Shown here in pieces: positions 25,323 to 37,070 of a stretch of DNA of 64,000 bases (positions within the stretch are counted from its first letter, which is position 1; each line of letters starts with the position of its first letter). A program made the position numbers and the translations under genes. Origin of the DNA: Parus major (Eukaryota; Chordata; Aves; Passeriformes; Paridae); contig NC_031769.1 of assembly GCF_001522545.3 (NCBI RefSeq), forward strand, positions 76,190,036 through 76,254,035, read 5' to 3'. A model generated the notes under the pieces. It was not told where the DNA came from, made no database searches, and saw nothing but the letters and a program-made list of their open reading frames with translations.

Positions 25323-27914
25323 AGATCAGCTTCTAACATGCCTGAGGATTGTTTCATCCCCTCTGTAGTCCTTTTAATCTTGTAACAAATTTAATTCCTC
25401 TTCATGTGCTCTCAAGCCCTGATACTTTTTAGTGGAGTTATTGGACATTTTCCAAGGAATTTCCAAATCTCTTCTTTCTCAATGGGCAGTTCCCAGTACT
25501 TTCAGTAGTGTTTTCAGGAAAGCCTTACCAGTCCAGAGCAGACAAAAAGAAAATGTACTCAGCTATAAACATTCCTCTGCTGCATATGACACAAGTACAT
25601 TCAGGTTAGGATGCGAGATCTGCAAAGGGATACTTTCTAGGATTTTCTAGGGAGACAGCGTCTGTAGAATGGCTCTACATACATCTCTTTTTCATAGGAG
25701 CTTTCTCCAAATTTCTTGTGGAGTATCTTTTTGTTTCTTTTTATCATAATACAGTCTTTCTTCCTCTTTCAATATAGCTGGCATTCATTCACCTCCTTGT
25801 GACATCTTAATTTTCTGATGTTTTTGTAAATAACTGTTGCTCAGGCTGTTGAGCAACAGTTATTTACAAACTCATCCCATTTCTGTGCTATTAATTATTC
25901 CTGTGCAAAGTATTTTGTACATTCAGTGCTGTTTTTCAGGCTATTTCCCAAAATATCCAGATCATTTTGTGTTCTAATTTTGTTCTTCTCCACATCTGCA
26001 ACTTTCTCCAGGTTTCAAATTCAAATTTAGTAAGCATATTTTATATTTAATTTATAGTTCAACCTGGCCATTAATACTAATGAAGAATAATACATGTGCA
26101 GAGAATGAATTTGACAGAGCCTTCTCTTTTGACAGTGATGCCTATTAACTCTCTGGAAATTACTTTTTTCAACAAGTGCTGCCTCTATGCTATAAAGCCA
26201 ACCAATAGAAAATGTCCTTTCTTTAAGAATGTCCTTCTGAGACACTTTCAGGAGCACTATTTGAGCTCAAGATTTGATAGCTTTATGATGGTGTAAACAA
26301 CAGAAGAGGAAATCCTACAAGAAAAATTGATGAACATCTCTCTGAATTCCATTAAACCATTGCTTTGGAGACTTACCTTGGCATAAGGGAAACAGATGCT
26401 TACAGTAATTGCTTTATATATAACTTGCCACAAGGTTTAGCTCTGTCACCTAACTGAATTATGAGGCCTTTCAAATATATTCAAATAAGGGGAAAAATAT
26501 GTTTCTTTGAAATTGTGGTTGAACAAAAGCCTGAAAAGAGGTATGATCCTGGATTCTTCTGCTATTCATGTGACATTACTGCAGTAACACAAATTTTATT
26601 CCAATTTAGTCGTGTGAAATGCTACAATAAATCCTTGTGTACTCAAAAAGAAAATAATATAAAAGACCCTTTTATACCCCAGGTCTAAATATTGACACTG
26701 CATTTAACTCATCAACTATTCCTTCTCACCCTAAACTAAAAAATAACCTAATCCACTGAAATAAAATATTTATAAAAAATACCATATATTGCCTTTTATT
26801 CATGTGAAACACAGTCAATTTTAAAAGATGATAAAATGAACAATTTTAATAACATGCATCATTTTAACTACTAAAATATATTTTTTTAAATTATTAAATA
26901 AATTTACTGTGTTTTCAATGATTAGAAAGGCATCTGGGAAAAAGAAGTGCCAGGGTCTAAAAAATTCTGTGCTTTTATTCTGAATATTTTGTGTTGGTTT
27001 CAGAACAGCTCCATCTTATGCTATGAGTTCTTTAGGTTGCAAAGGAAGGAACAGATAATTTCATAATTAATGATAAGCTTCCATATAAAAACTCAAGACC
27101 TATTGAATTTGTCAATGCAGAAACACTTAAGAAAGTTAATCTGAAGTAACTTTTAAAGTGGATTAATTAAATTAATTAAAGCCATGTATTGATCCTTTTA
27201 TTCAGATTTTCAGTGCCTTTAATTCAATGCAGTCTTCTTCAGACTTCAAAGTGAATTAAACTAAATTAAATTAGGGACATTTTAATTCTGAATATACATC
27301 TACATTGGGACTAATGCATTTTAACACATTTAGCATTTAACATGCATGGGACTGCAGAAACCTTACAAAAACCCCTACAGCGAATTTCTTACTTCAGAAC
27401 AGCTGCCTGTGCTCACAGATTTTCTCCAGAGAGGATTCAATGTAAGATATTCTTGTCTTGCAATGATGTGGCATATGCTGGTCATTTCTTCATATCTTAC
27501 TTTCACTTGTTGGGTATGTCCCTCTTATTCCCACACTCAATTGATTTGGACAAGCTTTCTCAAGCATGCAAGGCAAATACTTTTTGATGCAATTAAGTCT
27601 GAAAGAGTTCAATGAGAAACTGACTTCCAAACACACAAAAATGTTACTTTGGGTTTTTTTTTTCCCTTGTGTGTGTATGTACTGTTATTCTGACTCACAT
27701 GAACAGTACATTTTTTTAATAATCTTAGAAAGACAGTTTTGATGGAAAATTGTTCACTACCCCTGACCATGATAATGACAATGCTTGTTCTCTTTCGTGA
27801 GAATGAAAAGCATCTCAGAAATGCATTACTGAACTGACCTTACTGGACTTGTTTTGGAGAGAAATTGCTCTGTTAGGCAAGAAAGATGAAATCTGAGTGT
27901 TCTTAAGTGTTTCC
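25323..27914. other. Unique AT-rich non-coding DNA
   Basis: No gene or mobile element is recognised. The stretch contains the perfect hairpin at 25823-25870 and AT-rich patches near 26.8 kb and 27.2 kb. Open frames (up to 89 codons, near 27.35 kb) overlap one another and have no recognisable domain. Confidence 0.55.
25823..25870. repeat. Perfect 21-bp inverted repeat with 6-nt loop
   Basis: The left arm (25823-25843) begins TTTGTAAATAAC. The right arm (25850-25870) is its exact reverse complement and ends GTTATTTACAAA. The loop is GGCTGT. I found no mismatch across 21 base pairs. There is no adjacent gene to suggest a terminator, and a perfect short palindrome like this in a bird genome is most simply a template-switch product. 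A small hairpin RNA cannot be ruled out from sequence alone. Confidence 0.9.
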
Positions 27915-27919
27915 ACTTA

Positions 27920-28351
27920 TGTCCTAATTTAGGAATCGTAGCCCCCAGTTTAACATTCCCTCTGAGACACTTAAAACCATGCACCATTTGCTCACTCCCC
28001 TTCCTCCCTCCCCCCCGTGGTGGGATGGAAGGGAGGATTGGAATTACAAAAGGGAAAGATCATTTGTTGACCTAACAACAATTTACTGGAAACAGCAATG
28101 AATTAAGAAAATAACAGTAACAGCAACCATACTGAAGGCACATTCTACAGGAAAAGAGGTGAATTATTCACATGTGATGGCTCACCCTCCCTGGAAATTC
28201 CCTGACTGCTCCCTCCTCCACTCTACCCGACCCAGAAGGGAATTCAACATTTCTCTGTCCCCAGAAAATGATGCAGGAACCTCTGGGTCCTGGTCATTCC
28301 CCTTACTAGGTACTGCAAAAATTAACCCTGTCCCAGCTGCAACCAGGACCA
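27920..28351 (-). mobile_element. Solo LTR-like copy of an avian endogenous retrovirus, about 430 bp
   Basis: On the plus strand the block starts TGTCCT (27920) and ends AGGACC followed by A (28350-28351), a near-inverted pair. ACTTA (27915-27919) and ACTTG (28351-28355) are a 4/5-matching possible target duplication. Internal landmarks in inverted LTR order are 'tttgctcactccccttcc' followed by a C-rich run and 'gtggtgggatggaaggg' (27988-28034), then 'aacaacaatttactggaaac' (28075-28094), then 'ttaaccctgtcccagctg' (28322-28339), which is the inverse of the usual U3 start. It has no coding region. Family assignment is by recall, and the end positions are uncertain by a few bases. Confidence 0.65.
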
Positions 28352-28440
28352 CTTGTCAGAGAAAAAAGTAGCTTAGAGTTGCTAATATTTTTATACATAA
28401 TTTAGGAGGGGATTCAGGAAATGATGTAAGAAAATTTAGC
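28352..28440. other. Short unique spacer
   Basis: This spacer lies between the LTR-like copy and the GAA microsatellite. Nothing is recognised in it. Confidence 0.6.
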
Positions 28441-28489
28441 ATGAAGAAGAAAGAAGAAGAAAGAAGAAAGAAGAAAGAAGAAAGAAGAA
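28441..28489. repeat. GAA/GAAAGAA microsatellite, left of an assembly gap
   Basis: The plus strand is pure purine made of AAGAAGA and AAGAAAG units, running directly into undetermined bases at 28490. The purine/pyrimidine asymmetry and simple unit make it a plausible site of assembly collapse or sequencing drop-out. Confidence 0.93.
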
Positions 28490-28794
28490 NNNNNNNNNNN
28501 NNNNNNNNNNNNNNNNNNNNNNNNNNNNNNNNNNNNNNNNNNNNNNNNNNNNNNNNNNNNNNNNNNNNNNNNNNNNNNNNNNNNNNNNNNNNNNNNNNNN
28601 NNNNNNNNNNNNNNNNNNNNNNNNNNNNNNNNNNNNNNNNNNNNNNNNNNNNNNNNNNNNNNNNNNNNNNNNNNNNNNNNNNNNNNNNNNNNNNNNNNNN
28701 NNNNNNNNNNNNNNNNNNNNNNNNNNNNNNNNNNNNNNNNNNNNNNNNNNNNNNNNNNNNNNNNNNNNNNNNNNNNNNNNNNNNNNNNNNNNNN
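28490..28794. other. Assembly gap (305 undetermined bases)
   Basis: The bases are N. The open frames that appear to cross this interval are artefacts of translating undetermined bases. The true length is unknown unless the assembly specifies that gap sizes are estimated. Confidence 0.99.
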
Positions 28795-28822
28795 AAAAAG
28801 AAAAAGAAAAAGAAAAAGAAAG
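28795..28822. repeat. (AAAAAG)n microsatellite, right of the gap
   Basis: About four and a half copies of AAAAAG follow the gap. The unit differs from the GAAAGAA unit on the left, so the missing part probably contains a compound or gradually changing purine repeat. Confidence 0.9.
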
Positions 28823-31800
28823 ATATACTTAGTTTTTATCATGTTTTTACTCTACTGTAAATATTTCTTCCTACATCTGATATGTAACCAGTACATTTGT
28901 AAACTTGATAAAGTTACTCTGCAGTTGAGATAAGATATTACTCTTACTAAAATTGTAGGCAAATCTGTCAGATTTTGATTTGCATACAGAGCATTAATTT
29001 ACAGTAGTTCAAAAATACAAACATAGCCTCAGAACCAGGAAAGAGAAATTAGGGAGGAAAATATGTCAAGAACTGTTATAAACAAGAATATGTTGTCATT
29101 CAGGTTTTCATATAGTAATATGTAATTTCCATTAGCAGTTGTCTGCAGTAAGTACTTTATGAAATTTAGAAAGCAGAAATTGTTTAATTGCCAGTGCTAT
29201 TGAACAAAATCTGACAGAAGAGCTGTCCTATTATAATATCTAAAGTCTCTCAGCTATGTCCTTTATATCTCTATTAATTAGATGCACATGACTAAGAGTT
29301 GACTTAAAGCATGTATCTATCTATTTATTACCTTAATCCACTAGTTAATGCAGCTTCTCTACTGCTTGTTCCTTTTGTGCAAGACAGTCAAGAACGTAGA
29401 AAAACTTTTTCAAACAAATACATTCAACTAAAAACTGCCCTTTTCTTTCAAAAGCTATTGTTATATTTTCATTTCTTCCATATAATTATGCTTTTCTGCT
29501 GTCCATCACCTCCACCAATGGATTTTTTGGCCTCATAGTGACTGATTATTTGAATAGAGTTGTCATGTGCAGTAATGGAATGATTTTCCTGTGAATAGAA
29601 TTTGTTCAGACAGCTGAATTGGTCAGTCAGCTTTAGATCTCTGAATAGAAGCTTTCATTTGCTGTGTCAGGTTGATAGTCTTAAAATGTGTTTTAATGTG
29701 ACAAAAGCAGACCTTTGCATTTCAGACAAAATTTTTGTGTAGAGGCAAGAAACTTACTACTGTAAATATTTTCTCTGTGGAGTTATTTGACTTTTGAAAA
29801 CTAGGGATTGAAGTTGTGATTTTTAATAAAAAAACTGTTATCTTGTAAACTAAGAATAAAAATAGGACAGGAGTAATATTTCTCCTTACATACTTTGAAG
29901 GCATAATGAATTATTGAAATATTCTGTTCAAAATACAAGTGAGTTCTTTTTTTAATAGATTTTCTTTCCTCGGTATTACAGGAAACTTTTTGGAATCCAA
30001 AAGTAATACTTAATATAAAGGAGCTAATGCGACAGCCACTGTCTTGGCTAACATACTACGTGAAGAACTTCCAGAATTCAAAGCAAGAGTAGATGTATCT
30101 CAGACTCAAATCCCAATAGTTCTTTATAATGATAGCTTTTGATTGAGATTTTAAGCAAGTACAGCCATAATGGATCCCAGAACACAAAGCAGCAGGGGGC
30201 TGGTATGGTTTTGTCCAAATTTTTGTGCTGCTGAGGGTCAAGGTCATGTTTGAATGGATTCTTAGTCAAAAGGATTGGAAAATAGCATGTATAGTTAAAT
30301 TCTGTTGCTGTTTTTACCAAGAGATTATTTCTTTTTTGTTGGTTATTTTTTGGCCCTACATAGAAGATGGTGTTTCTAGTTACATGAAAGAGAAAACAAA
30401 AACGCACAGGGTCAGTACAGAAAGGTGCAGGAATTTGTTCTCATTCATAAAAATTCAACAGTGAGAGGCAAAAGGAAGAGAAAAATCTGTAAGGTGAATT
30501 TTTATCTTACATTAGCTATTCAATGGGCAAAACAAGAAAGTTCAGTGCTGTTCTATTGCAATTCTATTACAGACAGAGGAGGAAAAGTGTTTTGAAAGTG
30601 AAGAAAAGACTAATCAAAGCAAGAAAGAACCAAGGAATTGTTTCCTTCTGGCATTAATATTAAAATATTTGCTAATCAAAAAAAATATTAACATACAAAA
30701 GCTGTAAATACTCCAAAGATTCAAGTGGGAAAATGTATTTCTTAATGTGATCTCCGGAAAGAAAAAAAAAAAACCAAAAAACCTTTAGTTTTGGAACTTA
30801 GCTTGAATAGGATTACTAAAATGTCATCTGAAAACCCTTAAGGTGACAGCATTTCAACTTATGAGTTCTTATGCCTATATACTTCTGGAATGTAATAGGC
30901 AGTAAAATATGTACCAGAATAGATTTATATTTTTTTAATGTAAAGATACATTTACCATTAGAATGGCTGAACTTAATTCTGTTTAATACTACAATGAAGA
31001 GATTGCATCAAACTATTTAGTTTCTGATAAACTTTTAAGGATGCTTATTTGAAAAGCTTCAACATGATTTTATGTATTTTCTCCTGGTCTGAGGAAATAA
31101 ACTAAACAAACCTCAGCTTCCACTGAAAGAAAAGGTCTTAATTGAATACAATTCAGAACTGTATTACATAATTGGTTAGAAAATTGATTTTCAGAATAAC
31201 GTTTGACAGTGTCATTTCAGATTTGTAAACACACCAATGCATGTTAATGGAAAGCTAAATCAAACACTTGCATTATTACCTTGTCTTTATTTATATAGCA
31301 GTCTTTAACTATTTTCATCTTGTAAACATTTAAAGCAGTTCAGACTGTGGTACAGAAGACATAAAGTTGTTGAGATCCACAAAGGAAACTGCACATGGAC
31401 CCTAAAGAGTGGACAGGCTGCAGTTTGACCAAAACAAATCAATGAGCGAGCCTAGAGTGCTGGAGGAGCCAGCTGTCCTAAGGGAGCTTTCATTTAAGCC
31501 ATGTCCTGCCTAAAAAATATTTGAAGTCACTGAAGGAAATCCTCTGTCAGAGCTAAGAGTAAACTGGAATTTCATAGAAGAAAAACTCTCATCCTAACCA
31601 GTTTAGGGAAGGAGGGTGAGCAAAGCCAGCCTGGATCTAGCCAGCTCCCAGGATCATGGAGACTGCACGCTGAGCAGTACTCAAGGGATCCTAAAGCTAA
31701 GGGAGAAAAAGTAGAGTTTATTACTTTTTCTTTTTTTTAGCATTTGTTAAGAATACTAAGTATCACAACTAGTCTGAAAATCCTGTGTTCTGTGTTTTCA

Positions 31801-32896
31801 CTGACGTGCATGTCTTCATGGGGGAAAAATAAGTAATCCCTCTGGCTGAAATACAGTGCTTTGTGGAAATGCCTGCCAGTAAATCTTTGTGCCTAGAATT
31901 GCTAAATTTATGCTTTCAGAAATCACAGCCTACAATCCACCTTCTTTTCATGATGTTTATAAATGTAATTCTCTTGGGGTATTTTTCTGCCCACTTGTTT
32001 ATGTTTGGGGATTCATATATGCCTTCTCCTGTCTTATTAATACATTAAAACCAAAATGGTTATTTAAACCCAAAACACATTCAAATGTTCCTTTTGTAAT
32101 TACTGACTTAGGGGACCCAATAAGTTCAAGAATCTTCCAATATATTAAAGTAATAAAAGTTATTTTTTCAGTTCAAGAACTTAAATTAAAAAAAAATAAT
32201 AATAATTTTTCTTTTTCTTATCACTGAAAGACAGATAAATAGTCATAATTTGACAGAAATTAACAGACCAATGTAATGTGTTCTCTTTTCTGATAAAGAC
32301 ACAAGATCTACCAGATTTTTGTAAAGTTTGAGCTAATGTTTTCAGAACAGTATCTGTGTTTTATTTTCACAAAGTTAATCTCTTTATGAAAGAAAAAATA
32401 TTTTATTTTAAATTAATTTAATTCTATTATTTTTCATGAAAGATCTGTGTGGACCATTTTGCTTTATCTTGTCCTTTAAGTAAAGGAGTGGTATTTCAGA
32501 TAAACAGATGCTTTCAAATTGTTAATGAAAGGCTTTTTAAAATTTGTTTTCTGTAATTTATTTATCCTTTGTAAATGTCAAAACCATTACAATTTTCTCA
32601 CAGTTGACTTGTAATAATATCTTCTTGGACTTCTATATCAGCATTGTTTCTGTTTAAACAGAAGAAAATCATAAATGCATTTTTGTGCATGATAATTTTG
32701 AATTTTGGATTTATTACTGCTTTTAATTATTACATTTCATCAGCTCAGATTAATGAATTGGACACACCTTGAGAATGCTTTTTTCAAAAAGCTTGAGGTG
32801 TTTTTCTCAAAATTTAAGCTAGTTCTTTTATGTTCTCATATTGCACTCCTTAGAACATAAAAAGAAATGGGAGCCTTAGGGTTGTCCTTTCTGCCG
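28823..32896. other. Unique AT-rich non-coding DNA
   Basis: No gene or transposon is recognised. Open frames (up to 112 codons, at 31889-32227, and 109 codons at 30078-30407, minus) lack recognisable domains. A moderately complex segment at about 31380-31700 could be an old repeat that I cannot name. Near 32763-32800 there is a short imperfect hairpin around GCTTTTT/AAAAAGC. Confidence 0.55.
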
Positions 32897-33470
32897 TGTT
32901 GTGGCGTGTTGACTTCAGGTGGATTCCGGGTGCCCATGAAGCTACTCTACCAATCCCCTTCCCAGGGTGAAGAGAAAAAACTAGATGAAAAGCAAATTGT
33001 AGATTGAGATAAACCAGTTTAGTTAAAAAAAGAAAGTGAACATTTTCACACACACAAAGACCAAACAAATGTGTTTATTCTCAATTTTTCATCAGCAAGT
33101 GATGTTCAGTCACTTCCCAGGAAACAGGGCTTCAGCATATGTAGAGGATGTTCTGGAAAGCAAACACTGTAAATAAGGAATACCCACCCTTCCTCCTCCT
33201 TTTATATCTGCTTTTATTTCTGAGCTGATAGATGGTATGGTATACCCCTTTGGATAATTTAGGTCAGCTGGTCTGGTTGTGTCCCCTCCCAGGATCTTGC
33301 CCACCCCCAGCCCCTTGATGTGGGGAATGCTGAGGGACAGCGCTGATGCTGTGCCAGCGCTGCTCAGCTGTACCCAAAACTCTGGTGTGTTATCAACACC
33401 TTTCCAGCTCCTGATGCAGAGCACAGCACTGTGAGGGCAAAGGAACTCCAGCTCAGCCAGACCCAATGCA
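32897..33470 (-). mobile_element. Solo LTR-like copy of an avian endogenous retrovirus, about 574 bp
   Basis: The minus-strand element begins at 33470 (TGCATTGGGT) and ends at 32897 (...CCACAACA). On the plus strand, 'gtgttgacttcaggtgga' (32906-32923) and 'gattgagataaaccagtt' (33003-33020), the U3-like 'tggtatacccctttggat' (33239-33256) and 'tctggtgtgttatcaacacc' (33381-33400) follow the order of a common avian LTR family in inverse. A minus-strand TATAAAAG box is the inverse of 'ttttata' at about 33200. A minus-strand AATAAACA poly(A)-type signal is the inverse of 'tgtttatt' at about 33071. Flanking CTGCCG (32891-32896) and CTGAAG (33471-33476) match at 4 of 6 positions, a possible decayed 6-bp duplication. 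It has no coding region. Confidence 0.75.
33199..33207 (-). promoter_or_regulatory. TATA box of the LTR promoter (minus strand)
   Basis: The plus-strand 'ccttttatatc' reads 'gatataaaagg' on the minus strand, at the place where the U3-R border of this LTR would be expected. It was the ancestral retroviral promoter. Present activity is unknown; transcription would run toward lower coordinates. Confidence 0.5.
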
Positions 33471-36162
33471 CTGAAGTATCATCATCATTCTGCATCTAAG
33501 AGCAGCAGGAATCCCCCCTTTTCTAGCTCTACTGCTACAGGTGTCTGTTCTGAAACACCAAAATGCACCGATGAAAGCAACCACATGAGAATAGGTGGAA
33601 ATTAATGTCTAGCACCCAGTAGGTATTCTACTGTCTGTTGTCACTGTCATTCATGTCAGTGACACTATTAATACTAACTAATAATAGCATGCTAATGGAA
33701 ACACTGTATTTTCTGACAAAGTAATTCTACTACATGCATCACATTAATACATTTTTGCTTTCTCTAAACTGTAATTATCTTGGTTTTTAACTACCCTTAA
33801 GTAATTCCACTTTATCCTGTTCCTGTGAAAAAAATCTTCAAGTGAAAGTAGAAAAAGAAAACAAAGACTATTTTTCTTAGTTAAAAAATAAAAAAGAAAA
33901 GTGTTATTAAAAGATTGTGGGAACATTAATCTTCACTTATTTAATATTGTATTTACCTTAACAAGTCCTCTGGACAGCTTCAAGTTTCTCATCTATATTT
34001 CATTTGAAAACTACTTGAAACATAAACAAAATTTTAGCTGCTTTTTTGTTACTGATCTTCTTTGGTTAATGCTTCTACAAAAAAATATAAATGTAAATTG
34101 CATATCCCACTGCACCATATTCTCATTTCTTCATAATTTTATTTTCTAAACAAAGCCAACATAGAAACTCTTAGAAGGTTTTATTTTCTCTGTAGCTGCT
34201 CAAAATTACTTTGGATGAGGCTTACAAAGTCTTCAGATATATTCTGTGTATACTAAACATTAATTCAAAGATCCATTTGCTGATTACATTCCATTATTTT
34301 AAAAATATACAAAACTGAATAAATTAGCACCTCACCATTTTTATTTACAATTGCAAACACAAATCACATTAAATGACCAATGTTACATTATAAAGTCTGC
34401 TAATCCTTGTCAGGTTTCCTTTATATTTTTCCTTAATCTTGCAAATTCTGCCCGTGGTAATTTCCCCCTTTTTGGGAAGCTTTTTGAAAAGCAGACCTCC
34501 TAATCTGTCCTGAATGCCAGACATAAGAATGACAATGCTTTCCATGGTGAGGGATTAAACTTGAAAACACTCCCTCAGCGATTTCCATTACATGACACCT
34601 CATGGGAATACAAGCTTAAAAAAATAACACCTTTGAACAGAATTGTTATAACTCCTAGGGAAAGACCTTGACCACAAAGAGTTTAAAAAGGGATTTTCAC
34701 TAACTCTCATCAGTTGCCTAATAGTGCTGATTTTTAAATTCACGGTCCACTTCACAGACTCTAATAGAAACATCCAAGACAAGGAACTGCTGGATATCTG
34801 ATATGTGAAGGACTTTTTGTAACACAAACATCTTCAGATATCTAGATAATGAATGGATAGGCAGCACACAACTTGCAGGATATCTTTAATGTTCTATCTG
34901 TGGAAAATGTAATTGCACAGAAGAATCTTCTTTCATCGTTGAAAATCAACATACGGATCACAGAGGTTGCATTACAGTTACACAATGTTGCAAGAGATAA
35001 TTTAACTGTGAAATATGCCAGGGATCAGAAAAGAGGGCTATAGCATCTTAGCTAAGTGCAAATGCTGTTTATTTGAAGCTGAGCTAAACAGTTGCATTCA
35101 TATTTTTTCCAGATGTGAAAGTGTCATAAATTATACACAGACCTCTTCTATGAGAATAATTGGATTAGCTTTTACTATATCTTCTAATCATCTTCTCAGT
35201 CTATAATCAAGATATTACCTTTATTTATTTAAGTTCTTAGTATCTAAGGAGTTCCAGTTCTTTAATCTTTGCAAAATAAGCAGATGCATCTTTTCAATGA
35301 ATGAACCACCATAGTTCTGACAGGATTACAAGTCTCCATGCCATGCACTGTTGTCAAACTCCCACAGTCTATTACTTCATATGAGGTAGTCAACAGTCTT
35401 TCCAAAGATTTCCATGAACAGCAGGTGAAGATGAAAATATTAGTAATTCTGGCCCAGGGAATTCTGTCTGACTGCTCCTGAACAACAGGTTTCATGGGAG
35501 AAACAAATGCCCCTCCCAGAAGAAAGAGACACAACGCTTACGCAGAGACCCTGCTGCACCAGAGGAGGGTATCCAGGGGCTTCCAGGAGCACTGGAAGAG
35601 TTTTTTGACCTGGGGAAAAAACAGAGGAGCATAAGAATTGTAGTTGCAATTTTGCAGAGCAAGGAAGCTGCTTTTCCTGCTTTATTTTAAAACATCTTTC
35701 TGAAAGCATGTAATGAATATCTCTGGTGCTTTGTTAGAATCCTGTGGTAATGTTGCATGCTTGCATGGAGCACCTGAAAATTATGTCTTGGACATGTAAA
35801 GACACCAGGAAAACTGTTAATATTTTTCAAATTATGTATTATTATTTCAAAACTAGTATTATTATCTTCATTTTTCTGCTTTCAATATAATTTATTGGCA
35901 GATACCTGTGTCTGAAACTGGAACACAGTCAATATCACTCTGATGTGCTCGGTATGGTGTTAAGACTGTGTCATTTTCCACTTGGTTTGGTTTGGCAACA
36001 AACCAAATTATCTCCTTGAAAAACTGTGCAGCAAGGCTTTTTTATCCCAGGTTTTCTCTCAAAAGCAGCAACAATAAAAAAATATTCACAGAACTACCAG
36101 GAGCTGCACTGGTTCCAGAGAAATTAAAGCAAAGATAGAGATATTGCAGAGTTATTAATAAC

Positions 36163-36199
36163 ACACACCCACACCCCCACCCCACACACCCCTCCCAAA
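36163..36199. repeat. CA- and C-rich simple tract
   Basis: The tract is built from CACACACCCACACCCCCACC-type sequence with no G on the plus strand. The complementary strand is G/T-rich with several runs of three or more G. It is a minor simple-sequence feature. Confidence 0.85.
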
Positions 36200-36989
36200 C
36201 CTCAGTTAGGGAGGGTTTCATTAGGTACTGTTTAAGCTTTCCCACAGAATAACTTTGAATGTCTCTGATTTACCACATTCAAGAGACTACAGGACAGTCA
36301 AGGGTCTTATCCTTAACATGTGCATCAAAATATACAGGAGGAAATTATCACAAATGATCACTGGTAACAATGAAATAATTTAATTTTCTTCTGCCAAACG
36401 CCTCTCCTTTTATAATTATTTTGGGTTTATTAGTGGTTTTTCAATAGATCTCAAAATCTTAGTAACCTCTAGCCTCAAGGGACCCACCTTCCCTATCAAA
36501 AGAAGATTTATACTCCAGCACATTTCACAGCCTCATCACATACTCAGTATGAGAGCTCCAAGTCTAAAATATTCAGATATCAAATAATCAAAAACAAGTA
36601 AATATTAAATGGATCAGTATGACAAAGCTCCTGAACAACTGAAATGAATTTAAATGAAAGCTGTTCATTCAAACTTTAATGGAAGTAAAACAGTTTTTGC
36701 CTCCATATTTGAAGAAAGAAAATAATAGGATGTTTAATGATGCAAGATTTTATTAAAATTCATGAAAATAAAAAGAGTTTAATTGGTTATTGAAAAGGAT
36801 AAAATTTATATTTTGGTCAATAACTTTTGACTTTGAGATCTGTTGCTTCTACACCTTAATATTTTTATTATATAACTTCAGAATTAAATATCTAAATATT
36901 AAACCACAAAATGAGGAATAAAAGGTAATATTACATTTACATGCACAATACATTGCAAAATAATAATCAAATTATACAAATAAAAATCA

Positions 36990-37070
36990 ATATTATTTAT
37001 TTATATTTATTATTATTTATAATAAATAAAATAAATAAAATAATATCAATCAATAAAAAATAATAAACTA
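36990..37070. repeat. AT-rich (AATA)n-type low-complexity patch
   Basis: The segment consists of TTATTTATTTATATTTATTA followed by AATAAATAAAATAAATAAAA. The two halves are roughly complementary, so the region can fold on itself. Ordinary AT-rich simple sequence is the likely explanation. Confidence 0.8.

Noticed and set aside
28414..28860. Long open frames on both strands crossing the N gap
   Set aside because: They consist mostly of undetermined residues plus lysine/glutamate- or phenylalanine-rich peptides from the purine repeat.
35986..36007. 9-bp hairpin TTTGGTTTG/CAAACCAAA with a 4-nt loop
   Set aside because: The arms are short and of low complexity; such structures are expected by chance in a window this long.
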